From positions 42,581-106,580 of the forward strand of contig JAJZAD010000003.1 in the NCBI GenBank assembly GCA_021799575.1: a DNA stretch of 64,000 bases, written 5' to 3'. Of the stretch, positions 46,190 through 55,684 are shown one piece after another. The notes beneath the pieces are model-generated. The model was not told the DNA's origin, ran no database searches, and saw only the letters and a list, made by a program, of their open reading frames with translations. Within the stretch, counting starts at the first letter, position 1. Each line of letters begins with the position of its first letter. Source of the stretch: a bacterium. GTDB lineage: Bacteria > Patescibacteriota > Saccharimonadia > Saccharimonadales > UBA4665. The translations under genes were made by a program, and so were the position numbers.

Positions 46190-46235
46190 ATTTTACTAGA
46201 CTACACCTATAACTCTAATCTGTAAATACACCGTA

Positions 46236-46264
46236 ATACTAATTTTAGAATTGTACTTTAACAA
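46236..46264 (-). promoter_or_regulatory. rplS promoter
   Basis: TTGTTA (46264-46259) and TAGTAT (46241-46236) on the minus strand are 17 bases apart, giving a leader of about 40 bases before the rplS ATG at 46189. Confidence 0.45.
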
Positions 46265-46393
46265 CCGACGGTAGATTAGTAAACTACTATGAATTTTTAT
46301 TATATTACCCCTAGATAAAGATGATTAGTCAGCTAATGTAAATCGACTCAAAGCCATGTCTAAAACCCCACCAATTGGTTTAGAATGATAGTT

Positions 46394-48001
46394 CTAGCCA
46401 ATAACTCTGTAAGTCTCTTCCAGGGTAGTAAGGCCTGATAAAACTTTTAATATGGCATCATGCAGCATGGTCGTCATACCACCTTCGATTGCCGCAGTCT
46501 CGATATCTTTCGACCTAATTATCCTTGAAGGAGTCGTTATAATCTGCTCGATTGTTTCTGTAACTTTCAGCTGTTCACGTATAGCTATGAGTCCGGTATA
46601 ACCATACGGATTTTCTTCGCTTGAACCAGGACGATATAGTTGAAGTCCGTTTAATGAGGGACGACTTATGGAGGGCGGAAGTGTATCTATAACTTGAGAT
46701 ATAAGCCTTAACTCCTGTTGGTTAGGAGTGTAAGGTTGTTTAGTTTTATCATCCAGACGTCTTACTAACCTCTGTGCCATAATTAATCTTATAGCCGAAA
46801 CAAATAGCGGATTCTGACCGATAACATCTGCTAACCTAGTTAACGCTGCCGACGCATTGCTGGCATGGAAAGTAGTAAGAACTAAGTGGCCGGTTAAAGA
46901 CGCCTGAAGAGCCGTTCGTGCCGTATCTTCATCGCGAACCTCGCCAACCATAACAATATCCGGATCAAGTCTTAAAACAGCTCTTAATCGATCGCCGAAC
47001 ACTACTTCTTGGCCTTCCTGATCGGAATGCACGGATATTTGGGTAATACCAGGAAATTGGTATTCCACCGGATCTTCAATAGTAATAATCTTGCGCTGGT
47101 CACTGTTAAGACTATTAAGAATGGAATAAAGAGTAGTCGTCTTTCCGGAACCGGTTGGGCCCACAACCATTACTAAACCTGACGGTTTTTGAATAATAGA
47201 ATCGACTACCACTCTTTCTTGATCAGACAAACCTAATCTATCTAATACGAATCTTGAACGATCCATATTAAAAAGTCGCATTACTATATCTATGCCGTTA
47301 ATCGTCGGAATCGTTTCTAAACGTACATTAACATCAACATCCGAGCCGTCTGCCATTTTGACTTTCTGCTCGATATGTCCTTGTTGAGCTTCATTCGAAC
47401 CGGTGGAAATATTACCGGCACTAGCAATAGCAGCCAATAAAATACGATATTTATCATGTGGTATGACTGCTATTATGTGTAATACCCCATCAATCCTGAA
47501 GCGAATCCTTACATTGTCGGTCTGAGTTTCGATATGAATATCAGAAGAGTTTAACCGGTGAGCCTGAGAAACAAGATAGGCCAACATATCGTCAGCCCTG
47601 ACTTCGCTTAAGATTGACGAAATTTGTTCTATTAGCTGCTGTGAGCCTGCGTCTTTAATTTCGATATCGTGATACACTACTTTTTTCGGTGGATCGTACA
47701 AGTTTATATATTCACGGAATCCGGTATCGGATATCAGAGCAAAGCTTACTCTCCGGTCATTAAACCGATCAGTTAACGCTTTTAAAACCGACGGAGGTGT
47801 AGTATTTAAAATTCCAAAGTTAATATGATAATCATCCACGCTTAACGGAACGACCTTATACCCTCTCATTTCATTTACATTTAATAAGTTTGGATATAAG
47901 AATTTATTACCAGATTTAGAAGTGTCAACGTAATTAAAACCCAACACCCGCGATCTGCGTAATGTTGACTGTTCTTCGTCCGATCGTAAATTTTGACTCA
48001 T
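46394..48001 (-). CDS. Type IV pilus assembly ATPase (PilB/GspE family) lacking the zinc motif
   Basis: The 535-residue secretion ATPase has an N-terminal MshEN-like region (about 40-130), Walker A GPTGSGKTTTLY (281-292), the Asp box ITIEDPVEYQFPGI, Walker B and His box (LVLTTFHASNA). PilB/GspE proteins normally carry a four-cysteine zinc motif after RLVRRL; here RLVRRLDDKTKQPYTP has no cysteine. Type IV pili are typical of Saccharibacteria and are used for twitching and host contact. No pilC, pilT or pilin gene is nearby. Confidence 0.92.
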   Translation of the reverse strand: MSQNLRSDEEQSTLRRSRVLGFNYVDTSKSGNKFLYPNLLNVNEMRGYKVVPLSVDDYHINFGILNTTPPSVLKALTDRFNDRRVSFALISDTGFREYINLYDPPKKVVYHDIEIKDAGSQQLIEQISSILSEVRADDMLAYLVSQAHRLNSSDIHIETQTDNVRIRFRIDGVLHIIAVIPHDKYRILLAAIASAGNISTGSNEAQQGHIEQKVKMADGSDVDVNVRLETIPTINGIDIVMRLFNMDRSRFVLDRLGLSDQERVVVDSIIQKPSGLVMVVGPTGSGKTTTLYSILNSLNSDQRKIITIEDPVEYQFPGITQISVHSDQEGQEVVFGDRLRAVLRLDPDIVMVGEVRDEDTARTALQASLTGHLVLTTFHASNASAALTRLADVIGQNPLFVSAIRLIMAQRLVRRLDDKTKQPYTPNQQELRLISQVIDTLPPSISRPSLNGLQLYRPGSSEENPYGYTGLIAIREQLKVTETIEQIITTPSRIIRSKDIETAAIEGGMTTMLHDAILKVLSGLTTLEETYRVIG

Positions 48002-48280
48002 TATATTTACTATTAAACTTATCCGGCTTTAACAAGTATAAAGCATAAGCTCGTCAAATATCTAACGCTTAAAAACAAGGTTAAAGACTAACTCTTTATT
48101 TAAGTCATATGGTTATTTTACGTAACGTTTTCGGACATAATTTATTTGTTGATGCAATTTGAAATATTATAAAATATTCCAAAATCGTCTTGTACTCAAA
48201 ACTTCAGAGTATATCAACTAAGATCGTATCTGGTAAGACTTTATCCATAAAGTATGAAAAAGTGACTTATACTTAGATTC

Positions 48281-48775
48281 GTGAATGTATATTTGGTCTT
48301 GGATAATGTAAGGAGTATATATAACGTCGGTTCTATGTTCAGAACTGCCGAGGGATTAGGCATAGAAGAGGTAATTCTGTGCGGTATTACCGCATATCCG
48401 AAATTGAAAAAATTCGACTCGCGCCCACCCTACCTCGCTGATAAAATTGACAAACAAATAGCTAAAACTGCGCTGGGATCAGAGAAAATTCAAGCTTGGA
48501 GGTATATAGCAACTACCTTCGAAGCAATTAACCTGTTAAAGTCTAAGCACGTTGAAGTTATCGGCCTAGAAATTTGTCATCGCGCAAGGAATATCACTGA
48601 CTACAGACCCCAAACAGATGTTGCAATTATAGTCGGTAATGAGATCGACGGAATATCCCCTTCGATTCTAAATAAATGCGATCGTGTTTTATCGATACCC
48701 ATGTCAGGAAAGAAGGAATCGTTAAACGTCAGTGCTGCTACAGCTATAGCTTTATTTTATTTAAAATGTATTTAA
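48281..48775 (+). CDS. SpoU-type (SPOUT) RNA 2'-O-methyltransferase
   Basis: A 164-residue knotted methyltransferase lacking the N-terminal RNA-binding domain of TrmH/RlmB. Motif 1 is LDNVRSIYNVGSMFRTAEG (7-25), motif 2 IIVGNEIDGIS and motif 3 IPMSGKKESLNVSAATAIAL. The target (tRNA or rRNA) cannot be told from sequence. The start is a GTG with no alternative nearby and no Shine-Dalgarno; a TATACT box (48268-48273) sits so close that the mRNA may be leaderless. Confidence 0.92.
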   Translation: MNVYLVLDNVRSIYNVGSMFRTAEGLGIEEVILCGITAYPKLKKFDSRPPYLADKIDKQIAKTALGSEKIQAWRYIATTFEAINLLKSKHVEVIGLEICHRARNITDYRPQTDVAIIVGNEIDGISPSILNKCDRVLSIPMSGKKESLNVSAATAIALFYLKCI

Positions 48776-48896
48776 AATAATTTTTTCAAAATCTAGACTA
48801 ACTTTAAATTTAAAAGACCTGGCTTAATCATTAGCCATCTCGATCATACTTATAGACAATCCGTTTAAGGTTAACATGAAACTGAGATTATGCTTA

Positions 48897-48905
48897 TGCT
48901 ATAAT
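48897..48905 (+). promoter_or_regulatory. Extended -10 promoter of the His-rich membrane protein gene
   Basis: TGC directly precedes TATAAT (48900-48905), like the promoter at 32961-32969. The start near 48912 leaves a 23-base leader without a Shine-Dalgarno. Confidence 0.5.
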
Positions 48906-48934
48906 ATTTTTACATTTAAAATCAATATAACAAC

Positions 48935-49312
48935 ATGACATTAACAGCTAAACCTCGTTCTGGACAGGCACATAAAAAAATCCACGCCTCACATCATAAA
49001 CATACCAAAAATTATTTAAAGACTTACTGGCCTTATTTACCTATAGGTGTGATTATCGTCTTTGGAATCTTAATCGATCATTATTGGCATATTGAGGCTC
49101 ACCCTACGAGATTAACTGCGTACACTTACTTTGACGTTATTGAGTCGAGTATCGGTCTTCTGGCATTGTGTATATTCTTATTAAGACACGCTTTCGCGTG
49201 GCATAGGGTATTAGTTAAAGGCGAACAATTCGCTACTAAGCATCCGTTAATGGACATCGGGCTAGTGAGTATTACCGTTCTAGGTTTAGTTTTGGCGCAC
49301 CATTCAATATAA
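48935..49312 (+). CDS. Small histidine-rich membrane protein of unknown function
   Basis: A 125-residue protein whose first 30 residues are basic and rich in histidine (HKKIHASHHKHTKNY), followed by three hydrophobic segments (about 36-52, 70-90 and 105-122). Histidines also occur between and at the ends of the helices (terminal AHHSI). The His clusters could bind a metal, but no known metal-transporter motif is visible. It converges on dnaE with two bases between stop codons. Function unknown. Confidence 0.75.
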   Translation: MTLTAKPRSGQAHKKIHASHHKHTKNYLKTYWPYLPIGVIIVFGILIDHYWHIEAHPTRLTAYTYFDVIESSIGLLALCIFLLRHAFAWHRVLVKGEQFATKHPLMDIGLVSITVLGLVLAHHSI

Positions 49313-49314
49313 AA

Positions 49315-52300
49315 CTAGCGTACAACTATGTTTTCCGATCCCATAACTTCGCTTAAGCGGCTAACACTGTCTTGATTGAGCTTAACTCCAAAGGGCAATT
49401 TGATAATTTGTTTTTGACTGTCATTGCCTAAAACCAACACAACTTCAGTAGAGCCCTTAAAATCATCAATCGTTTGTTTTAGGTTTTTAAGAAGACCTTC
49501 GTTATTCGATGAACTCAGACGGATATATACTCTCTGGTTATAAGTAGGTGCATAGCCTAACCCCTTAGCGCCCGGGCCGTTTATTCCAGGCTGATTCGGG
49601 TTTTGCTTTGTGTTAATATTCAGATCTTCAGTGGTAACTTCACGAGCCTGCTCGACTATCAGCTTTACTTCATTGGTCGGATGTCCGTTCCTGTCTTTAG
49701 TGCTGATTTTGCCCCGAATCTTAACTATTTTGTCAACATTCCAGAGCTCTGGCGTGAGTTGATAAACTGCAGGAAATAAAATTGCTTCGGTGGCTCCAGA
49801 TAAATCTTCAATGCCAACAAACGCCATTTTTTGACCATTTCTGGAGACAACCTCTCTCACTGTGCTGATGATCCCCCCAACTTCGGCGGATTTACCATCC
49901 ATATCTTCACCAAGTGTTGCAATAGGAGTAGTTGTTGCCTTTAGATATTCTTGATAATTTGTCAACGGGTGAGTAGATAAATAAAGACCGAGTAGCTCTC
50001 TTTCCCATGCCAATACTTCTTTGTCGGAGCTGTGCTTAGCACCGGACGCGGACAAGTTTAGTTTTAGACTTGCGGTCTTGTGAGCATCAATGCTATCGCC
50101 GAACAAATCCATTTGACCGATGTTTGCCTGTTTTTGGGCTCTTTGTGCAAAAGCAATTAATAGTTCGATATTATCCAACAATGTTCTTCGGTCATAAAAT
50201 CGGTCAAAAGCACCAGCTTTAATCAGGCTTTCAAGTGATTTACGGTTTACCATATGGTAATCGACGCGGACTAAAAAATCTTCTAGACTGGTAAAATGAC
50301 CGCGTTCGCGCTGTTTAATGATCTCTTCTACCGCATTTGATCCGACATTTTTTATAGCCATTAGTCCGAAACGGATGGAAGTCGATCCCTGACTCTTAAT
50401 TACTCCGAACTCTTCAAAAGATTCGTTAATATCCGGAGGTAAAACCGGAATACCTATTTTTTGACATTCGTTGATTTCGATAGCCAGTCTATCCGTATCT
50501 TTATAGTCTGAGGTCATTAATGCTGCCATAAAGGCCGCAGGATAATGGGCTTTTAAATAAGCTGTCCAATATGCAATCTGGGCATAACAGGTGGCATGGG
50601 CCTTGTTAAACGAGTAATCAGCAAACGGTTGAATCTGTTTCCATAAACGGTTTGCCTGAGTTTTGGTTAATCCTTGTTTAATACATCCTTCAATGAAACG
50701 CGGTTCTTCGGCCTGCATAATATCACGTTTCTTTTTACCGATCGCTTTGCGTACCAAATCAGCTTCACCTGGCGAATAGCCGGCTACCAACTGCAGGAGT
50801 TTAATGATCTGCTCTTGATAAGTTATTACACCGTAAGTATCTTCCAGAATCGGTCTTAACGATTCGTGCAGATAAGCTATTTTGTCCGGATTGTTTTTAG
50901 CCTCAATGAAGCGAGGAATTTCTTGAAGTGGCCCCGGTCTGTAAAGAGCATTCATAGCAACTAGATCCTCGAACTGTGTTGGCTTCAGCTGTTTTAAATA
51001 ACGTTGCATACCGGCCGACTCGAATTGAAATACGCCTGTCGTATCAGCGTTCTTGATTAACTCAAACGTTTTGGCATCATCAATCGGAATTTCGTCTAAT
51101 CTGATCTCGGCGTTATATACCTTTTTAACGATCCTAAGTGTGTTTTTAAGAATTGTCAGGTTTGAAAGACCTAAAAAGTCAATTTTTAATAAACCGAGGT
51201 TATCTATCGGTCCCATTGAATATTGCGTGGCTAGGACTCCCTTCTGAGCCATTTCTAAAGGGGTATGTAAGACGATTTTCTCGGGCGCTATAACTACACC
51301 TGCTGCGTGAATGCCGTGGGATCGTATGGTGCCTTCTAACTGTACCGCTAAATCAAATACTCTTTTAGAAGATGGGTTTGTGGAATATTCTCGCTTTAAA
51401 TCTGGGTTCTGTTTTAACGAAGTAGCCAGCGGGATATGCCTACCCTGAACAGGCGGCGGTATCATCTTAGCTAATCTATCAGCTTCAGCATATGGTACTT
51501 GTAAAACTCTTGCTACGTCTCTAACGGCATTACGGGCAGCCATTTTACCAAAAGTAACAATATTGGCAACTCTATCTTTTCCGTATTTATCGATACAGTA
51601 CCCGATCACTTCGTCACGTCTGGTATCCTGAATATCAATATCTATATCTGGCATACTGATTCGTCCAGGGTTCAAAAATCGCTCAAACATTAAATTGTGA
51701 CGCATAGGTTCGATTTCGGTAATTCTTAGGGCATAGGAAACGATAGATCCTGCAGCGCTTCCTCTTCCAGGACCAAAAACAATGCCTCTGTCTTTACCCC
51801 AACGAATAAAGTCCCAAACAATTAAAAAGTAGCCGTTAAATTGCATATCGTTTATGACTTTAAGCTCATAATCTGCTCGCTGTTTGATATCTATTGGTAA
51901 ATTTTTGGATGCTTCTGCTAAGGTCAGTTTATCGGCTGCCTTTCGACTCAAACCCAAATAGCGTTGATTAAGTCCGCTATAAACCATGGCTTTAAGATAG
52001 TCACCTTCATTTTCAAATCCTTTAGGGATTGGAAATTTGGGAATTAAAATATTTCCTAATTGGATATCCACATTACATAAATCGGCAATTTTACGCGTAT
52101 TTATAATTAGATCTGGGTGTTCCGAACCCCAACGTTCGATTACTTCCTTAGGATCAGTGAAATGAAGTTCAAACTCGCTTAAGCTCATTCGATCGGGATC
52201 GTTTAAATAAGACCCGGTTTGTACGCACAGTAAAACCTCGTGAGCTTCTTTATCTTCACGCTTCAAGTAATGTGAGTCGCATGTAACAACGCACGGAATT

Positions 52301-52935
52301 GACAACTTTTTACCCAGCATTAACAGTTGATCATTAACTTGTTTTTGCTCCGCCCAGTAACTCGGGTGCCTGGGGTGACCGTGATCTTGTAATTCTAAAT
52401 AGTACCGGTTACCAAACAATTTTTTATATTTTAGAGCTATCTTTTCTGCCTGATCGAGTTGACCGTTTCTAATATTGTCGGCAACTTCTCCTCCTATACA
52501 ACCACTTAAAACGATTAACCCGTCTTGATATTGCTCCAGCAGTTGAAAATCGATTCTAGGACGGTAATAGAAGCCCTCTAGGTTGGCAATAGTCGAAAGC
52601 TGCATAAGATTCTTATAACCTTCGTTATTCATAGCCAGAAGTGTAAGATGAAAATTCGGCTTGTCCTTTGCGGGTTCTTTATTTTTATAAGAACGAGCCG
52701 CGATATAGGTTTCCATCCCTAATATCGGTTTGACTGATTTGGATTTAGCTTCGCTATAAAAATCTATTAAGCCGCTCAGTGTCCCGTGATCAGTAATAGC
52801 CACAGCATTCATCCCCAGTTCCTTAGTACGCCCAATTAAGGCCGGAATCTTAGTCAAACCGTCTAATAGGCTGAAATGAGTATGAGTATGGAGATGAACG
52901 TACTCAGACGGAGATAATTGGTTGCTCTTATGCAT
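49315..52935 (-). CDS. dnaE: DNA polymerase III alpha subunit
   Basis: The replicative polymerase, 1206 residues from the ATG at 52935 (MHKSNQLSPSEYVHLHTHTH). The in-frame TTG at 52986 would overlap a TATAAT box, so it is rejected as the start. An N-terminal PHP domain (HLHTHTHFSLLDG), the catalytic PDIDIDIQD (about 429-437), the fingers, the helix-hairpin-helix region and the C-terminal OB fold (MAFVGIEDLSGATEAILFP) are in DnaE1 order. No separate epsilon exonuclease gene is seen; the PHP histidines look intact. Confidence 0.96.
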   Translation of the reverse strand: MHKSNQLSPSEYVHLHTHTHFSLLDGLTKIPALIGRTKELGMNAVAITDHGTLSGLIDFYSEAKSKSVKPILGMETYIAARSYKNKEPAKDKPNFHLTLLAMNNEGYKNLMQLSTIANLEGFYYRPRIDFQLLEQYQDGLIVLSGCIGGEVADNIRNGQLDQAEKIALKYKKLFGNRYYLELQDHGHPRHPSYWAEQKQVNDQLLMLGKKLSIPCVVTCDSHYLKREDKEAHEVLLCVQTGSYLNDPDRMSLSEFELHFTDPKEVIERWGSEHPDLIINTRKIADLCNVDIQLGNILIPKFPIPKGFENEGDYLKAMVYSGLNQRYLGLSRKAADKLTLAEASKNLPIDIKQRADYELKVINDMQFNGYFLIVWDFIRWGKDRGIVFGPGRGSAAGSIVSYALRITEIEPMRHNLMFERFLNPGRISMPDIDIDIQDTRRDEVIGYCIDKYGKDRVANIVTFGKMAARNAVRDVARVLQVPYAEADRLAKMIPPPVQGRHIPLATSLKQNPDLKREYSTNPSSKRVFDLAVQLEGTIRSHGIHAAGVVIAPEKIVLHTPLEMAQKGVLATQYSMGPIDNLGLLKIDFLGLSNLTILKNTLRIVKKVYNAEIRLDEIPIDDAKTFELIKNADTTGVFQFESAGMQRYLKQLKPTQFEDLVAMNALYRPGPLQEIPRFIEAKNNPDKIAYLHESLRPILEDTYGVITYQEQIIKLLQLVAGYSPGEADLVRKAIGKKKRDIMQAEEPRFIEGCIKQGLTKTQANRLWKQIQPFADYSFNKAHATCYAQIAYWTAYLKAHYPAAFMAALMTSDYKDTDRLAIEINECQKIGIPVLPPDINESFEEFGVIKSQGSTSIRFGLMAIKNVGSNAVEEIIKQRERGHFTSLEDFLVRVDYHMVNRKSLESLIKAGAFDRFYDRRTLLDNIELLIAFAQRAQKQANIGQMDLFGDSIDAHKTASLKLNLSASGAKHSSDKEVLAWERELLGLYLSTHPLTNYQEYLKATTTPIATLGEDMDGKSAEVGGIISTVREVVSRNGQKMAFVGIEDLSGATEAILFPAVYQLTPELWNVDKIVKIRGKISTKDRNGHPTNEVKLIVEQAREVTTEDLNINTKQNPNQPGINGPGAKGLGYAPTYNQRVYIRLSSSNNEGLLKNLKQTIDDFKGSTEVVLVLGNDSQKQIIKLPFGVKLNQDSVSRLSEVMGSENIVVR

Positions 52936-52985
52936 AAGTTTAGCGTCTATATTAAAGGCATTTTTGTCTCTTTTTCCTAAAAACA

Positions 52986-52991
52986 ATTATA
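52986..52991 (-). promoter_or_regulatory. Possible dnaE -10 box
   Basis: TATAAT on the minus strand, with only a weak -35 region. A transcript start near 52979 gives a 44-base leader that contains a four-codon out-of-frame ORF (ATG at about 52947, ending TAG) before the dnaE ATG at 52935. Confidence 0.35.
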
Positions 52992-53176
52992 TCTTATGAC
53001 CGTAACCAAAGACTAGTTTTTTTTAAATTTAGACTTAGTTTTTGTTAAATAAAGCAAAAGACTTTTGATAGCATTTAAGCATAAACATGAAATTATGTCC
53101 GGGTAAGCCACCCAAGAAGATAAACTCTAATTTGACGATCCCGGTTCTTATAAGTTAAATAACTGCTACTTAAAAA

Positions 53177-53194
53177 AATTAGTCGTAACCAATT
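53177..53194 (-). terminator. Weak intrinsic terminator after the 84-residue membrane protein gene
   Basis: AATTGGT-TACG-ACTAATT (one G-U pair) followed by a T-run on the minus strand, overlapping the stop codon. The stem is AT-rich, so its strength is doubtful. Confidence 0.35.
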
Positions 53195-53447
53195 AAGACC
53201 TTTTAGAAAATCGGCTTAAAAATTTTAGACCCTTAATTAATGATATCAAGGTCGTTTTTTTACCAACGTTTTCAATAAAACCAGTTATGTTTTCTACGTT
53301 CGTTAACGCCTTATTTGCTCTCTTAACAAGTCTTTTGAAACTAACTAATACATAGCTAATTAACGCTACAAGCATTAAGAAGAATAAACTGATACAAACA
53401 GACGCTGCGATCAAGAAATCACTATCGATTGAGCTCATACCAAACAT
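53193..53447 (-). CDS. Small single-pass membrane protein of unknown function
   Basis: An 84-residue protein with one strong transmembrane helix (about 11-36) followed by a basic amphipathic helix (RLVKRANKALTNVENITGF) and a Lys/Arg-rich end. The shape resembles DUF948-like or holin-like small proteins, but similarity is not convincing. An AGGG site seven bases upstream of the ATG supports the start. It lies between dnaE and a long non-coding stretch. Confidence 0.7.
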   Translation of the reverse strand: MFGMSSIDSDFLIAASVCISLFFLMLVALISYVLVSFKRLVKRANKALTNVENITGFIENVGKKTTLISLIKGLKFLSRFSKRS

Positions 53448-54229
53448 AATTTACCCTAAAAAACCGCTTAAGTACAGTTTTAAAGCGATACCCAAATAAA
53501 ATTTCATAACTCGTGCTCGGATTTTCGCCTAAGCATATTGTCCAATAAATCGTTGACCGAGCAAGACAATCTAAGGTGTCTTTTCTTGACATAATGGCAA
53601 CCATAGTGGTCAGTGTCATAGTGTCTTAATAGTTAATGGAAGCGATCTAAGATGTATATTACCTCAATGTTGGGCCAATACTACGGTTTGATGACGATAC
53701 CTTGAGATCTACTGTTTTGTCGTTGTTTTTGTCGGTCCGTATGCCTCCTGATAAGGTTTCCTATTTTCGCTAGTAGTAAGAAGATACTGAGATAACCTGA
53801 CTGCCTGATAATCTCAATAAATGAGTGCTCCTCGATAAACAACACAGATAATATTCAACAATTTGAAATAATTTCTAGTTTTCTGGCAATCTGGAGTCTC
53901 TGATTAATTGTTATATCCGGCTGAACATGGCCGATTGTTGATTAGAAACTACACTTTTTAAAGGCATCTGTTCGCTAAATCCACATTCTGCCTTCTGATA
54001 AGCATTCTCTAAACCCATTTAATAATCTGTCTTGTTTAAGGTGTGGTTTAACTGCAGTTTTTCTTCGCTCCTTAAAGCCATGCCCAAAAAGTAGCCTCAT
54101 CTTGATATATAAAGATAATTTAAACAGATTTTTTAGGTTCATCTTTGTAAGTATTTATTTTTATTTAGTTGACCATAAAATCACTTTAATAGCTCGAGGT
54201 TCAATCTAGACATGTTTTACAGTTTAATC
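53448..54229 (-). other. Long gene-free stretch, possibly decayed coding sequence or unrecognised RNA
   Basis: This 782-base region is the longest in the window without a supported gene. On the minus strand a frame beginning near 54084 gives a 20-residue then a 35-residue peptide (MGLENAYQKAECGFSEQMPL..., 54018-53911) separated by one stop. After a frame change a protein-like run (TINQRLQIARKLEIISN) continues with a further stop. This could be an eroded gene. I saw no hallmark of RNase P RNA, tmRNA, SRP RNA or a tRNA on either strand. A 65-residue ORF at 53422-53619 has no ribosome binding site or family features. Confidence 0.3.
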
Positions 54230-55684
54230 TTATTTAAGTTTCTCTTCGATGATCCGTTTCGACAATTCTGGATTGGCTTGACCCTTGCTTAATTGCATGA
54301 CCTGACCGATAAGGTATCCAATAGCTTTCTGTTCTCCCGAACGTACGTCAGAAACAGCTTTAGGATTATGTCTAATAACTTCTTCGATAATTTTATTCAG
54401 TTCTGTTGAATCCGAACTTTGGATCAAACCTTCTTTTTCCGCAAAAACCGCTATGTCCTTCGGCGGTTCCACCATACTTAAACAAACAGTGATCAGTTGT
54501 TTAAGATTAGTCGAGCTTAGCGTACCTTTGGAATTTAAATCATTAACTTCTTTATATAAACGATTACGGTTGCTCCCAATTTTAGTCTTATTTTCTTTAG
54601 TTAATGGTATATCTATATTCACCAACCAGTTAGCTAGTCGCGTAGCATTTAATCCCTGCTCGTCAAACTCCATAATAAGCTCAAGGTATTTGGCGTGCAT
54701 GAAATCAATGTTTGCGTTGATCAGAACATCAATGTGGTCATCGGACAAATGTAATTTTTTTAGTTTAGCGCGCCAAAAATCAGGAGAATAAGGCATATTA
54801 TCGGCGATAGCGTTAACATATTTATCATCAATGACTAACGGAGGTAGATCAGGGTCGGGCATATAGCGATAATCATCAGCGTTCTCTTTACGACGCTGTA
54901 GCAAGGTCTTTTGCTTAGCCTCGTCCCAACCGCGAGTTTCTTGAACAACAATTTTTCCGCTCTTAATTAAATCAATCTGTCGTTTTATCTCATAATTAAC
55001 CGCTTTCTCAACCGACCGGAAACTATTTAAATTCTTAGTTTCACTGCGAACTCCTAAATGCCGATTATTACTGACACTGACATTAACATCAAAACGCATA
55101 TTTCCGTGATAAAGATCACCCGCTGTTACACCGGCATAGCGCATCAATAAATAAAGTTCCTGGGCATATGCCTTGGCTTCTTTGGCCGAATGCATATCTG
55201 GTTCGCTGACAATTTCCAGCAGGGGAGTACCGGCTCGATTTAAGTCAACCAGTGAATAGTCTTTGCCTGCCGGATGCATGCTTTTACCGGCATCGGCTTC
55301 GAGATGGGCACGGGTAATTCTAACAGTAAAGTTTTTTCCTTCAAGCTTAAAATCGACTTTACCACCGATAATAATCGGTTGGTCGTATTGGGTAATTTGA
55401 TACCCCATTGGAAGATCAGGATAAAAATAGTGTTTGCGATCAAAGGTCGAGAATAATTGCGGTCTGGTTTTAAGAGCTAGAGCCGCTTTAATTGCTAGAT
55501 TTAAAGCTTCACGGTTAAACACCGGCAATGCTCCCGGAAGACCGAAATCAATGTGATTTACTAAAGTATTAGGCTCCGCGAAGCGGGCATCGTTGCTTGC
55601 TCCTGAAAACAGCTTGGTTTGAGTATTAAGCTGTACATGGCATTCAATACCTATAGTCGGTGTAAATTCTAGGTTATTACTCAT
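54230..55684 (-). CDS. gatB: Asp/Glu-tRNA(Asn/Gln) amidotransferase subunit B
   Basis: GatB is the tRNA-binding kinase subunit of GatCAB, which turns misacylated Glu-tRNA(Gln) and Asp-tRNA(Asn) into the correct forms. I use the ATG at 55684 (MSNNLEFTPTIGIECHVQL), which has an AGAAG site and overlaps the upstream stop; an ATG one codon earlier and a start at 55705 are possible. It gives 484 residues with GAMRFDVN-like (HGNMRFDVNVS) and PDPDLPPLVI blocks and the C-terminal YqeY-like domain. Confidence 0.96.
   Translation of the reverse strand: MSNNLEFTPTIGIECHVQLNTQTKLFSGASNDARFAEPNTLVNHIDFGLPGALPVFNREALNLAIKAALALKTRPQLFSTFDRKHYFYPDLPMGYQITQYDQPIIIGGKVDFKLEGKNFTVRITRAHLEADAGKSMHPAGKDYSLVDLNRAGTPLLEIVSEPDMHSAKEAKAYAQELYLLMRYAGVTAGDLYHGNMRFDVNVSVSNNRHLGVRSETKNLNSFRSVEKAVNYEIKRQIDLIKSGKIVVQETRGWDEAKQKTLLQRRKENADDYRYMPDPDLPPLVIDDKYVNAIADNMPYSPDFWRAKLKKLHLSDDHIDVLINANIDFMHAKYLELIMEFDEQGLNATRLANWLVNIDIPLTKENKTKIGSNRNRLYKEVNDLNSKGTLSSTNLKQLITVCLSMVEPPKDIAVFAEKEGLIQSSDSTELNKIIEEVIRHNPKAVSDVRSGEQKAIGYLIGQVMQLSKGQANPELSKRIIEEKLK

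Noticed and set aside
53422..53619. 65-residue minus-strand ORF overlapping the 84-residue membrane protein gene
   Set aside because: No ribosome binding site, no domain features, and it overlaps a gene with a good site.
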